A stretch of 64,000 nucleotides of DNA from assembly GCA_016709005.1 (NCBI GenBank), contig JADJEU010000002.1, forward strand, positions 248,001-312,000. Direction: 5' to 3'. Below, piece by piece: positions 26,350-35,256 of this stretch (the stretch's first letter is position 1; every line of letters begins with the position of its first letter). Made by a program: the position numbers and the translations under genes. The stretch is from Crocinitomicaceae bacterium (GTDB taxonomy: Bacteria; Bacteroidota; Bacteroidia; Flavobacteriales_D; Crocinitomicaceae). The notes beneath the pieces were generated by a model, which did no database searches, was not told the DNA's origin, and worked only from the letters and a program-made list of their open reading frames with translations.

Positions 26350-26823
26350 CTATCCGGCCATCAAAACATTGACAAGTTTCAATCCATCCGGACCTTCTTC
26401 AAAGTATAAATAGATTCCGCTTTCGTAAATATTTCCTTCGTCATCTGAACCTTCAATACTTGCCGAAAATTGTTTTACCGGTGTTCCGTTATAATCAGAA
26501 ACAGTCAAATCTTCGTAAGGTGTTTCAACCAATTTTGTAAGCACCCATTCTTCCTGCAATGACATTAGCAGGCTTTCAGGATCTGAAATATCTGCACCCA
26601 TAAAAAACTTAAAGTCTTCTAAATTATTCTCAGAGACCGCTCCTCTGAAAAGGCCCCAATCACTTGCGTAACCGGATGATTCACCTATGTCAAAATTTTC
26701 TTCGGTTTGAACGGTGTCTGGTTTTGTTTCTGTCGTTTCTGCAGTTTCAGTTGTTTCTGCAGTTGCTCCACAACTTACAAGAAGAAGTGTCAAACTAAAT
26801 AGTGTCAAAAAAGTGATTTTCAT
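26350..26823 (-). CDS. Putative lipoprotein
   Basis: 157 residues with a lipoprotein signal peptide (MKITFLTLFSLTLLLVSC, lipobox LVSC). A Thr/Glu-rich linker (ETTETAETTETKPDT) follows, then a compact alpha/beta domain (GLFRGAVSENNLEDFKFFMG) ending YFEEGPDGLKLVNVLMAG. I do not recognise the domain. It lies 17 bp downstream of fbp on the same strand and may share its transcript. Confidence 0.75.
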   Translation of the reverse strand: MKITFLTLFSLTLLLVSCGATAETTETAETTETKPDTVQTEENFDIGESSGYASDWGLFRGAVSENNLEDFKFFMGADISDPESLLMSLQEEWVLTKLVETPYEDLTVSDYNGTPVKQFSASIEGSDDEGNIYESGIYLYFEEGPDGLKLVNVLMAG

Positions 26824-26840
26824 ATTATTTGATTTGGGAT

Positions 26841-27836
26841 TTACTCTTGTTTAATAAAATCTTCCAACTTGTCTACCATGCTTTTTGGTCCGACAAAATA
26901 AGGTACACGCTGATGTAAACTGGTTGGTTCAATTTCCATAATGTTTCGATGTCCGTCACTGGCTTTACCCCCAGCTTGTTCAGCAATAAATGCCAGCGGA
27001 TTGCATTCATACAGCAATCTCAGTTTACCTTGCGGAGCATCTGTTGTTGCGGGATATAAATATATTCCGCCTTTAATCAAATTACGATGAAAATCAGCCA
27101 CCAGCGAACCAATATATCGTGCGGTATAAGGGCGTTTGGTAGCAGAATCAATATGTTTGCAATAATCGACGTATTGTTTAACACCGGCAGAACATTTATT
27201 GACATTGCCTTCATTCATCGAGTACATTTTTCCTGCATCCGGGAATTTCATATCTGGATGAGATAAAAAATAAACTCCTATTCCAGGGTCATAGGTAAAA
27301 CCATGAACACCATTCCCTGTTGTATAAACAAGCATAGTTGATGAGCCATAAATCACGTATCCTGCAGCAACTTGTTTCGATCCTTTTTGTAAAAAATCTT
27401 CGGCTCTTACCTGATGGCCTACCGGCGTAATGCGATTATAAATACTGAAGATTGTTCCAATCGAAACATTCACATCAATATTGGACGATCCATCCAAAGG
27501 ATCCATTGCGATAATATATCTGCCATCATTGTTGATTGGAATGTATTCATCATTTTCTTCCGATGCAATTCCGCAAATTACTTTTCTGCCTATGAGCGCT
27601 TTTATGAATTGATCATTTGCAAATACATCCAGTTTTTGTTGTTCCTCACCCTGAATATTCTGACCACCGGCAGAACCCAAAATGTGTTGCATCAATCCCG
27701 CTTTATTTACTTGCTGATTCACAATTTTAGAGGCGAGTCTGATTGCACTGAGTAACGATGAAAACTCACCGGTAGAACCGTGAAAATCGGATTGTTTTTC
27801 AATAATAAACTCTCCTAACGTGACAACTTTTTCCAT
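26841..27836 (-). CDS. fbp: Class I fructose-1,6-bisphosphatase
   Basis: 331 residues. The metal-binding signature DPLDGSSNIDVNVSIGTIFS is present, preceded by CGIASEENDEYIP and followed by GGIYLYPATTDAPQGKLRLLYECNP, all typical of class I FBPases. It removes the 1-phosphate from fructose-1,6-bisphosphate, the committed step of gluconeogenesis, in the cytoplasm. The start gives EKVVTLGEFIIEKQ, the family opening. Confidence 0.97.
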   Translation of the reverse strand: MEKVVTLGEFIIEKQSDFHGSTGEFSSLLSAIRLASKIVNQQVNKAGLMQHILGSAGGQNIQGEEQQKLDVFANDQFIKALIGRKVICGIASEENDEYIPINNDGRYIIAMDPLDGSSNIDVNVSIGTIFSIYNRITPVGHQVRAEDFLQKGSKQVAAGYVIYGSSTMLVYTTGNGVHGFTYDPGIGVYFLSHPDMKFPDAGKMYSMNEGNVNKCSAGVKQYVDYCKHIDSATKRPYTARYIGSLVADFHRNLIKGGIYLYPATTDAPQGKLRLLYECNPLAFIAEQAGGKASDGHRNIMEIEPTSLHQRVPYFVGPKSMVDKLEDFIKQE

Positions 27837-27973
27837 GACAGAACCTGATTTTATTGGATGTATCCCAAAAGTAATTGCTTTTTTGGGTTTGCAGATTTAT
27901 TTAATCGGTAAATCTCAACTGACGAATATCAATCCTTGATTGATGCGAATTGCCTAACTTTGGACCTGAAGCT

Positions 27974-28216
27974 ATGCGCAAGTATTTCTATCTGACCTTG
28001 ATTTTTGTGTTCTTTCTGCAGGACTTATTCAGTCAATGCGCTATGTGTAAGGCCGTGGCCGCTGATGAAGTAGAAGAAGAAGGTGCAACCGGAATCAATG
28101 CTGGCATTCTTTACATTATGGTGATTCCATACATCATTCTATTCTTCATCTTCAGAAAAAAGATCATCGGATTTCTGAAAGAACTGCGTAAAGCCAAAGG
28201 TCACTCCAATACATAA
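27974..28216 (+). CDS. Small conserved membrane protein with CAMC motif
   Basis: 80 residues from the ATG at 27974 (MRKYFYLTLIFVFFLQDLFS); eight earlier in-frame codons precede it. An N-terminal signal or anchor is followed by QCAMCKAVAADEVEEEG and a second membrane segment (AGILYIMVIPYIILFFIF), then a basic tail. The CxxC after the signal peptide would lie in the periplasm. Similar short proteins are widespread in Flavobacteriales, but I know of no assigned role. Confidence 0.75.
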   Translation: MRKYFYLTLIFVFFLQDLFSQCAMCKAVAADEVEEEGATGINAGILYIMVIPYIILFFIFRKKIIGFLKELRKAKGHSNT

Positions 28217-28220
28217 AAAA

Positions 28221-28247
28221 AACCGCAAAGGCATTGCCAAAGCGGTT
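28221..28247 (-). terminator. Terminator after the DUF6341-like gene
   Basis: AACCGC at 28221-28226 pairs with GCGGTT at 28242-28247, with further pairing (GGCA/TGCC) inside. On the minus strand it is followed by a run of eight T. It serves the gene at 28271-28462. Confidence 0.75.
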
Positions 28248-28270
28248 CTCCAAGTATTTTTACTTAAATT

Positions 28271-28462
28271 TTATTTAATCTGATTCGGGTCGTTAGCAGC
28301 AATTTTGTTGTACTGAACTTGTCTGAACATCCAGTAACCAAAAGCGATAAAACCAAAAACAAGCATGACTTTCCAAAACATTTCACCTGTTGGTTCAAGG
28401 GTGTTTTCAAATAACCAATAAGCGCTTTTGCCTAATCCGTAAAAAATATCTGCTGAACTCAT
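28271..28462 (-). CDS. DUF6341-like small membrane protein
   Basis: 63 residues: a short amphipathic start (SSADIFYGLGKSAYWLFENT), one membrane segment (MFWKVMLVFGFIAFGYWMF) and a polar tail. It matches the short flavobacterial proteins named DUF6341, which sit next to a DUF6427 gene as here. Function unknown. Confidence 0.78.
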   Translation of the reverse strand: MSSADIFYGLGKSAYWLFENTLEPTGEMFWKVMLVFGFIAFGYWMFRQVQYNKIAANDPNQIK

Positions 28463-28516
28463 ATTACTTCTGATTTGATAACCAAATGTAATAATAAATT
28501 ACACTAATTTTACTCC

Positions 28517-29473
28517 GTGCTCGTAAATTTATACAAAGCCAAGACTCCGGTCTCCGTCTTTTCGCTTCCACTAATCATTGGTTTAGTGTGTCTTGCTCTC
28601 TTTTTCAGGGAACCGGTAACGCATGTCTACTTTTTCAAATGGCAAACCGATTTTTTTCTGGGCATTCAGGAAAACACTTGGTTGAACTTTATCCTGGCAG
28701 GCGCATTAATAAGCTTAAATGCTCATCAACTCAACAACGTTTTTAACCGAAATAATTTTTACTCCAAAGACACTTTTCTTCCCGGGTTTATCTATGTCAC
28801 CGGCTTGGCAACTTTTGAAAGTATCGATTTTTCTCCATTGCTCATTGCTCACCTATGTATGATCGGTGCAATGGCTGCTCTGTTACAATTAAAACGACAA
28901 GAACCCGACAAAAACCTGATCTTCATTGGGTCTTTTTCTATCAGTGTTTCCATCATTTTTTCGCCCTTGCTTATCGTTCTGGTTCTTTTACCATGGCTGG
29001 CATTGATGATCACTAAACCTTTCAATTGGCGCGAATGGATGGTTGCCATTTTGGGGTTAAGTCTGCCAATCTTTTATCACTATATATTTAACTACCTGTC
29101 CACTGGCACAATTCAGCCTCAGCGCATGGACATTATTCTGGATTCACCCGATGTAACCTGGACCATCACGCAAAGCATTCTGTATATTACAGCTTCTGCA
29201 ACCATTCTACTCAGTATCGCGCGATTTATTGGCGTCATGCGAAGTCAGCTGGTAAACTTCAAGAAAATCAGTCAACTTACCCTGCTGATTCTCTTTTTAA
29301 GTGTGCTCTCATTTGTGATTGGCTGGATTTTTTATAGTCAGTTTTATTTGGCGTTTTTGTTGCCACTCGGTTACGTCATCAGCGCTCAGATCTTATACAA
29401 TGAAAAATCGATGCTGTCAAACATATTGGTAATGATCTGGTTTATTGCCGCGATGATAAATTTATATCTCTAA
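28517..29473 (+). CDS. DUF6427-like polytopic membrane protein
   Basis: 318 residues from a GTG start (LVNLYKAKTPVSVFSLPLI). About eight to nine hydrophobic segments fill the whole chain. The opening fits DUF6427, a family of unknown function confined to Bacteroidota and paired with DUF6341. The start lies 54 bp from the divergent DUF6341-like gene, so the two may share a control region. The next gene, purQ, follows 52 bp later but has its own promoter element. Confidence 0.8.
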   Translation: MLVNLYKAKTPVSVFSLPLIIGLVCLALFFREPVTHVYFFKWQTDFFLGIQENTWLNFILAGALISLNAHQLNNVFNRNNFYSKDTFLPGFIYVTGLATFESIDFSPLLIAHLCMIGAMAALLQLKRQEPDKNLIFIGSFSISVSIIFSPLLIVLVLLPWLALMITKPFNWREWMVAILGLSLPIFYHYIFNYLSTGTIQPQRMDIILDSPDVTWTITQSILYITASATILLSIARFIGVMRSQLVNFKKISQLTLLILFLSVLSFVIGWIFYSQFYLAFLLPLGYVISAQILYNEKSMLSNILVMIWFIAAMINLYL

Positions 29474-29491
29474 AAAAAACGAAGCAGATTT

Positions 29492-29499
29492 GATTAACT
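29492..29499 (+). promoter_or_regulatory. purQ promoter -7 element
   Basis: TAACTTTG matches the Bacteroidota -7 consensus TAnnTTTG about 27 bases before the purQ ATG. A TTTG just upstream (in CAGATTTGA) is too close to be the -33 element. Confidence 0.5.
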
Positions 29500-29525
29500 T
29501 TGCAGCACATTAAAAAATTCTATCC

Positions 29526-30215
29526 ATGAAGTTTGGAGTTGTTACTTTTCCGGGGTCAAATTGTGATCAGGACATGATCTATACATTAGAAACATCACTT
29601 GGACAAAAAGTTGAGCGTCTCTGGCACAAAGATACTGATTTGAAAGGGGTAGATTTTGTAGTACTTCCGGGTGGGTTTTCTTATGGAGATTATTTACGTT
29701 CAGGCGCAATCGCACGCTTCTCTCCAATCATGCAAGAAGTAATAGCACATGGACAACGTGGAGGTTATGTGATGGGCGTTTGTAATGGATTTCAAATACT
29801 TTGTGAAACACCTCTTTTAGATGGCGCATTGCTTCACAACAATACCCAGAAATTTATTTGCAAAAATGTTTTTTTAAAACCGATTTCAAAAACTGCTGCA
29901 ATCTCGAAAAATCTGGATGATAACAAAGCACTTAAGATTCCAATTGCGCATGGTGAAGGCAGATTTTTTGCTCCGGCAGATATGCTGAAATCAATTTATG
30001 ATAATGACCAAATCATCTTCAAATATTGTGATGAAAATGGTGAGATAAATGACGCAGCAAATCCAAACGGAGCCTTAGACAATATTGCCGGTATCACAAA
30101 CAAAACAAAAAATGTTTTTGGTATGATGCCGCATCCTGAGCGTGCGGCGGATGTTAATCTTTCCAATACAGACGGCAAGTTGATTTTCGAATCGATTTTG
30201 GCTAATTTGAAATAA
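29526..30215 (+). CDS. purQ: Phosphoribosylformylglycinamidine synthase, glutaminase subunit
   Basis: 229 residues. Class I glutamine amidotransferase with the nucleophile Cys in GVCNGFQIL, the GGFSYGDYLRSGAIA block and the catalytic His/Glu in MPHPERAADV. It releases ammonia from glutamine for the FGAR-to-FGAM step of purine synthesis, acting with PurL and PurS. No other pur gene is nearby. Confidence 0.96.
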   Translation: MKFGVVTFPGSNCDQDMIYTLETSLGQKVERLWHKDTDLKGVDFVVLPGGFSYGDYLRSGAIARFSPIMQEVIAHGQRGGYVMGVCNGFQILCETPLLDGALLHNNTQKFICKNVFLKPISKTAAISKNLDDNKALKIPIAHGEGRFFAPADMLKSIYDNDQIIFKYCDENGEINDAANPNGALDNIAGITNKTKNVFGMMPHPERAADVNLSNTDGKLIFESILANLK

Positions 30216-30499
30216 AATCACCAATACAAAAAGTCAAAATTCAAAACGACTTTTGTTTCAGTTTTAGTAGGTCCAAAAAAAACCGCCGCCTGAGCGAACT
30301 CAATGCGACGGCTACTAATTAGACTTTTTAGAAATTAAGAGATCAAACTCACATTCAAAAAATCAAAATCCAAAATCACAAAATTCAAAACACTTTTAAA
30401 ATAGCGTATTGTTCTACGTTACTTTCAATCAATGTCGTTTGATCTTAGGCTGTGGTACACCTTTGTAATTTGGAATTTTTGAGATTGGAATTTTAGCTC

Positions 30500-30715
30500 T
30501 TAATGCTCGTGGCAATGAACTTCGTAGGTTGAATCATCATCGTGATTGTGATATCCATTTGCCTCTAGGGTTTCCAATTCATCATCACAATACTCACCCA
30601 ATTCAATTTCAGCACCCGCTTTATCATAGTGACACTCATGACATTTTTTACACGACGTAGTTGCGAATGCAATTACTCCTATTGCCGCAATCAAAATCAT
30701 TTTTCCTTTTTTCAT
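30500..30715 (-). CDS. Small His/Cys-rich lipoprotein, probable metal binder
   Basis: 71 residues from the ATG at 30715. A lipoprotein signal (MKKGKMILIAAIGVIAFATTSC) precedes KKCHECHYDKAGAEIEL and a His-rich end (NGYHNHDDDSTYEVHCHEH). Clustered Cys and His suggest zinc or another soft metal. It starts one base after the stop of the TonB-dependent receptor, so it is almost certainly co-transcribed with it and shares its Zur-like control. Function is inferred from composition and context. Confidence 0.8.
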   Translation of the reverse strand: MKKGKMILIAAIGVIAFATTSCKKCHECHYDKAGAEIELGEYCDDELETLEANGYHNHDDDSTYEVHCHEH

Positions 30716-30716
30716 C

Positions 30717-32993
30717 TTATTGATTTTTAGTTTTAAGTCGTTTTTCAAAATTGTATTTAAGGCCAACATAGAAATTGATCCCAGGCATCATCAAACCAAT
30801 TTGTTTTAGACGTGACAAATGATCAATGTAATTTTCATTCAATAGATTTTTCACACCAACATTTAAAAGAAGCGGTTGCCCTTTTGTTTCGATCTGCATA
30901 TTTAAACCCGCGTGCAACAAATTATACGCACTTGTAGAAGTTTCAAAACTTCCAATTCTATTCTGATCAAAATAAATGCTGTGCTGAATTACCAAATCAG
31001 TAATTCTGAATTTACGATCACTTTCAAATTCAATTTTTACCTGCGTATTTATTCTGTTTTGTGGAATTAATGGGAGTGCATTTCCATTTTCATCTTGTGC
31101 ATAGATGTATGAAAAAGAGGATTGCAAATGCAACCAATGCGCAAAATGCGGATGCGCGTGAATTGAAAAATCTCCACCAAAAAGTTGTGCCTTTGAAAGT
31201 TGTGAATACCTGTAAACCTGATATGAATCAATAATGGTATCAGAAGGTTCCAGGTAGATGTAGTTTTGAATCTGGTTAAAAAATGGATTGAAGGTAATTT
31301 CAAGATGGTCGTAATGAACCCCCACTGAAAAATCTGCCTGAACCGCATTTTCTGTTTTCAAATTGGGATCACCGATTGTGTAACGAAATGTTCCGTGATG
31401 CACACCATTTGCCAATAACTCTGATGTATGCGGCGCTCTGAAACCAGACGAAATATTGAGACGAAATACAAGCGAATCTGCCTGATACGCAAAGCCTGCT
31501 GAATAATTATAACTCTGATATATTTTATCAAAAAGATCAAATCCATTAAAAGCACTTTCCGTTTTTATTTTGCGCGCATCGTACCTTGCCCCTGCCTGAA
31601 AAGTCAATGAATTTAACTCCAACTGAAGTAAACCATAAATTCCGGCATCTGCAGAAAAACTATTTGGAATCAATTCTTCTTCTGCCTTTGGATTATTGTT
31701 GTTCAATTGATACATACCCTGACTACCTAATATCATTTGCAATTTTTTACCCAGATCTCTTCTCCATTTAAGATTATAGATTGAATTATTCAGCGTTAAA
31801 TCCATTCCAGGTATCGTTACCTTTTCTTCAAATTCACGCAGGTGGTTTGTGGTATTTCCCACAACAAAATCCAATTGACTTTTTTCAAAAAAGAATTTAT
31901 TTTCAAGAGAAACATAATTGTTAGTGATGAATTGATAAGGCAGCTTTTTCAGCCATGCTGGTTTATCTGAATAAAATAATTCAGCATACAAACTGTCATC
32001 GTGACTATGACCCGGAATGCCTATATAACTATTCAAAAAAGCATAATGTAAATTACCCACCCAATTTTTTTTGTTGTAACCGATTGAAATTTTTCCGGTG
32101 CTGGAAGAAAATCTGGAATCATTGACACGGTTTCCATTGGCCATCATAAAATCACCGTGAAACGTATGGCCTAAAAACACATTGAATTTTAAACCATTTG
32201 TATTCCATTTTAATCCCAATTCGTTTGTTGAACCAAGCGTGTTTGATTCAATTTTGGTGTGATAATAGCCTTCTGCACGATTGAGTTTAGCATAAGGCTG
32301 ATTGACAAAATACATCACACCACCCAAAGCATCTGAACCATATAATAAGGATGCCGGACCTTTGATCACTTCAACGGCGCCAACACCAATATCTGTAACA
32401 CCCATTCCATGATCATCACCCCATTGCTGATTTTCAATTCTGAGCCCATTGAGATAAGTAACGACACGTGTTCCAGAAAGTCCGCGAATGACAGGACGAC
32501 CAATTCCATTTCCTAAACTGCTTTGATAAACGCCCGGAATATTTGCAATCGCTTCACTCAAAGACAAAGTCGGAATTCTATTTAACTCATTTAGCCGAAT
32601 CGATTCTACATTGGTCACATTCTCTCCTTGCAGTTTACCAAATGGAGTTGAAACAACTACTTCATCCAAATGCACGTGCTTGGGTTCCAGATAGAATGTA
32701 TAAACCTCAGTTGAGTTATAGGTAATCGTTGTTGTAAATGTTCCAAAACCAATTGCAGATATTTTAACTGACGTTGGTGAGGATGGAAAATTAGAGATGG
32801 AAAAAAATCCAGCGCTATCAGCCAAAGTTCCAGTTGAAAGCTCGATCAGATAAACCGATGCATATGCAATTGGATTATTCGTCTCCTTATTAAATACCTG
32901 ACCCTTTAAAGTTTGTGCCTGACCAATTTCGGGCATCATGACGCCAAAGATCAGCATCATACCCAAAAATATTTTTACTTCTTTTTGAAACAT
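30717..32993 (-). CDS. TonB-dependent outer membrane receptor, probable zinc uptake
   Basis: 758 residues from the ATG at 32993 (MFQKEVKIFLGMMLIFGVMM, signal peptide to IGQAQ); longer in-frame extension past the promoter is not credible. An N-terminal carboxypeptidase-like domain (KGQVFNKETNNPIAYASVYL) precedes the plug (GVYQSSLGNGIGRPVIRGLS, VEVIKGPASLLYGSDALGG) and the 22-strand barrel ending YVGLKYNF. An extracellular His/Asp segment (GHSHDDSLYAE) suits a metal ligand. With the divergent Zur-like gene and the metal-binding lipoprotein it resembles a ZnuD-type zinc importer. The substrate is inferred from context. Confidence 0.88.
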   Translation of the reverse strand: MFQKEVKIFLGMMLIFGVMMPEIGQAQTLKGQVFNKETNNPIAYASVYLIELSTGTLADSAGFFSISNFPSSPTSVKISAIGFGTFTTTITYNSTEVYTFYLEPKHVHLDEVVVSTPFGKLQGENVTNVESIRLNELNRIPTLSLSEAIANIPGVYQSSLGNGIGRPVIRGLSGTRVVTYLNGLRIENQQWGDDHGMGVTDIGVGAVEVIKGPASLLYGSDALGGVMYFVNQPYAKLNRAEGYYHTKIESNTLGSTNELGLKWNTNGLKFNVFLGHTFHGDFMMANGNRVNDSRFSSSTGKISIGYNKKNWVGNLHYAFLNSYIGIPGHSHDDSLYAELFYSDKPAWLKKLPYQFITNNYVSLENKFFFEKSQLDFVVGNTTNHLREFEEKVTIPGMDLTLNNSIYNLKWRRDLGKKLQMILGSQGMYQLNNNNPKAEEELIPNSFSADAGIYGLLQLELNSLTFQAGARYDARKIKTESAFNGFDLFDKIYQSYNYSAGFAYQADSLVFRLNISSGFRAPHTSELLANGVHHGTFRYTIGDPNLKTENAVQADFSVGVHYDHLEITFNPFFNQIQNYIYLEPSDTIIDSYQVYRYSQLSKAQLFGGDFSIHAHPHFAHWLHLQSSFSYIYAQDENGNALPLIPQNRINTQVKIEFESDRKFRITDLVIQHSIYFDQNRIGSFETSTSAYNLLHAGLNMQIETKGQPLLLNVGVKNLLNENYIDHLSRLKQIGLMMPGINFYVGLKYNFEKRLKTKNQ

Positions 32994-33029
32994 TGTTGCA
33001 AATATAATTACTTTTGCAATGTTGTTGCA
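32994..33029. promoter_or_regulatory. Overlapping divergent promoters and operator of the zinc module
   Basis: TATATTTG on the minus strand (complement 32999-33006) and TACTTTTG on the plus strand (33009-33016) are -7 elements of the two divergent genes. Palindromic TTGCAA occurs at 32996-33001 and 33014-33019, with a further TTGCA at 33024-33028. The repeated TTGCAA would let one bound repressor cover both promoters. Confidence 0.6.
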
Positions 33030-33036
33030 TTTAAAA

Positions 33037-33441
33037 ATGGAAAAATTATTACGATCTAAAAATTTACGCGTTACTCCTTTTCGGGTTGCCGTGCTTGATG
33101 TTTTTTCCAGATATGAGAATGCAATTGATATGGCGTTGATTGAAGAATCTGTTGAATCCTTTGATCGTATCACCCTCTACCGCACCATCAAAACATTTAT
33201 TGAAAAAGGCCTCATTCATGAAATTGTCATGCCGGGCGATATACGCAAGATGGCTTTGTGCAAAGAAGATTGCGGCACCCATGATCATGAACATAATCAT
33301 CAGCATTTACATTTTCGGTGTGACAATTGTCTGGAAATTTTCTGTCTCGAATTAAAAGAATTTCCTAAAATAAACTACCCTAAGTTTAAAATTCACCAGC
33401 TCGAAATTCAGGGTTCAGGTGTTTGTGTGAATTGCAGATAA
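33037..33441 (+). CDS. Fur-family transcriptional regulator, Zur-like
   Basis: 134 residues from the ATG at 33037; an ATG at 33019 adds six residues but lies inside the predicted promoter/operator. The winged helix has RVTPFRVAVLDVFSRYENAI and FDRITLYRTIKTFIEKGLIH. The metal region has the His-rich segment CGTHDHEHNHQHLHFRCDNC and a C-terminal CVNC, giving two CxxC pairs for structural zinc. Its divergent neighbours, a TonB receptor and a His/Cys-rich lipoprotein, favour Zur over Fur or PerR. It probably represses them when zinc is plentiful. Confidence 0.88.
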   Translation: MEKLLRSKNLRVTPFRVAVLDVFSRYENAIDMALIEESVESFDRITLYRTIKTFIEKGLIHEIVMPGDIRKMALCKEDCGTHDHEHNHQHLHFRCDNCLEIFCLELKEFPKINYPKFKIHQLEIQGSGVCVNCR

Positions 33442-33567
33442 ACACAATTGTTACTTTACCGACAAAGACCTGAAGCCTCGTTAAATAAGGGCTTTGAAAA
33501 TTTTTCATATTACTTTGCAACCCTTTTTCATCTGACTTCATCAGACTATTAAATCACTTAACAACAA

Positions 33568-33618
33568 ACAATCTTGTTGATTCTGATCGATCGAATACCA
33601 ATTGATCAACAAGATTGT
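33568..33618 (+). promoter_or_regulatory. Long 5'-UTR hairpin before the LVIVD lipoprotein
   Basis: ACAATCTTGTTGAT at 33568-33581 pairs perfectly with ATCAACAAGATTGT at 33605-33618 across a 23-base loop. TCAGAC at 33541 could also pair with GTCTGA at 33617. The stem ends 19 bases before the start codon and lacks a T run, so it is a leader structure rather than a terminator. Confidence 0.6.
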
Positions 33619-33637
33619 CTGACAAAAAAATGAAATT

Positions 33638-34888
33638 ATGAAAAAGACACTTTTTTTCTTAGCAACAATTTTACTTCTTGCATCTTGTCAAGATAAAGTT
33701 TACAATAAATATACAGGCTGCTTTCCTGTCTATACAGATTATGAAACCTTTAGACAACCTGCTGCTTTTTTAGCTCCGCAACAAATTGAAGACAACGGTT
33801 CCATTTATATTAAGGATCAGTATTTATTTATCGTGGCGCCAGATAAAGGAATTCACTTTATTGACAATACAAATCCATCTGCACCAACAAATTTAGGTTT
33901 CTTAAATCTGAAAGGATGTACAGGCCTATCGATCAAAGACAATTATTTATATGCCAACAGTTTTATTGATTTAGTAGTATTCGACATTGCAACGATTACC
34001 TCACCAACAGAGGTCTCACGCATGAATGATATTTTCCCGCAAGCTGTTCCGGTCATGGAAAAAAATTATCCGATGGGCGAAGCAATTGATAAAAATAAAG
34101 GTGTCGTTACCGCCTGGGAATACAAAAAAGTGAAAGAAGAAACTACACCGATGCCGGTTTGGAATAATTGCGCAAATTGTGAATTTCTGACGAGTGAATC
34201 TTTTGATACGCAAAATGGTTCTGGTGGAAATACTGGAATTTCTGGGTCAATCACAAAACTGACCATCATCAATGATTATTTATATGTGATGGATTATGGA
34301 CAACTAAAACCAATCCACATTGCAAACCCACTTGCACCTACAACTTCAACACCTGTGGATACCTGGCGAGATGTGGAAACTCTTTTTCCATATAATGGAT
34401 ACATTTTTATGGGAACCACAACAGGTATGTTAATTTACAATACAACGAATCCTGCGGCTCCGGAATACGTGAGTGCAGTGAATCACTTTACAGCATGTGA
34501 TCCGGTTGTTGTTCAAGGAAACTATTGCTACGTCACAATTCGTTCCGGCTCCATGTGCGGAAGTGAATTCAATCAATTAGATGTGATCGATATCACAGAT
34601 ATTTATAATCCGATTCTGCTCAATTCGTTTGAGATGGAAAATCCTCATGGACTTGGAATTGACAACAACCTTTTATTCATTTGTGACGGTGCGGATGGTT
34701 TGAAAATTTTTGATGCATCCACTCCATCTTCTGTTGGTAATAATTTACTGCATCACTTTAAAGATCTTCAGGCTACCGATATAATACCTCACAACAATTT
34801 AGCGATTGTTATTGGTGAAGATGGTATTCGTCAGTACGATTATTCTGACCCTTCTGATTTAAAATTACTAAGCACATTTAATTTCTAA
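33638..34888 (+). CDS. LVIVD-repeat lipoprotein
   Basis: 416 residues with a lipoprotein signal (MKKTLFFLATILLLASC). Repeats of the LVIVD type, each pairing YLFIVAPDKGIHFID with NPSAPTNLG-like turns, run through the chain (YLYANSFIDLVVFDI, YLYVMDYGQLKPIHI, NYCYVTIRSGSMC, LLFICDGADGLKIFD). These form a surface beta-propeller with no known enzyme activity. It is first of a three-gene set separated by only 4 bp each. Confidence 0.87.
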   Translation: MKKTLFFLATILLLASCQDKVYNKYTGCFPVYTDYETFRQPAAFLAPQQIEDNGSIYIKDQYLFIVAPDKGIHFIDNTNPSAPTNLGFLNLKGCTGLSIKDNYLYANSFIDLVVFDIATITSPTEVSRMNDIFPQAVPVMEKNYPMGEAIDKNKGVVTAWEYKKVKEETTPMPVWNNCANCEFLTSESFDTQNGSGGNTGISGSITKLTIINDYLYVMDYGQLKPIHIANPLAPTTSTPVDTWRDVETLFPYNGYIFMGTTTGMLIYNTTNPAAPEYVSAVNHFTACDPVVVQGNYCYVTIRSGSMCGSEFNQLDVIDITDIYNPILLNSFEMENPHGLGIDNNLLFICDGADGLKIFDASTPSSVGNNLLHHFKDLQATDIIPHNNLAIVIGEDGIRQYDYSDPSDLKLLSTFNF

Positions 34889-34892
34889 GATC

Positions 34893-35252
34893 ATGAAAAA
34901 GTCGGGGATGATAGTTGCGATGGTTTTCCTTATGATTGGAACCGCCTGCGAAAAAGAAGAACTGGGAACGAACGAAGTATATCGGTCAAAAGATTTAAAA
35001 ATTGAATTTAAGGATTATACAGATAGTCGTTGCCCAACAGGTGATGTCTGCATTTGGGAAGGCGAAGCAGAAGTTTATCTGCTGGCTGAATCAAACGGAC
35101 AAAGTGAAGGTTTTCTATTAACAGGTCTCGGTGCAGACACGACAATTTTTGGTCACACCATTGAATTGGTTGATCTTCAACCATACCCGCAATCGGGAGT
35201 TGAAGTAGCCTTCAAAGACAAAGAAGTTAAATTGAAAGTCACAAAATTATAA
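34893..35252 (+). CDS. Small putative lipoprotein
   Basis: 119 residues with signal peptide MKKSGMIVAMVFLMIGTAC and a lipobox-like GTAC. The mature part has the block YTDSRCPTGDVCIWEGEAEVYLL, a Cys pair followed by a beta-rich domain seen in many short flavobacterial lipoproteins of unknown function. It lies between the LVIVD lipoprotein and a small outer-membrane protein in one operon. Confidence 0.78.
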   Translation: MKKSGMIVAMVFLMIGTACEKEELGTNEVYRSKDLKIEFKDYTDSRCPTGDVCIWEGEAEVYLLAESNGQSEGFLLTGLGADTTIFGHTIELVDLQPYPQSGVEVAFKDKEVKLKVTKL

Positions 35253-35256
35253 GATC

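Noticed and set aside
30281..30330. Terminator or riboswitch after purQ
   Set aside because: Weak pairing (GCCGCC with GGCGGC-like bases) without a T run in the right place; no known aptamer pattern seen.
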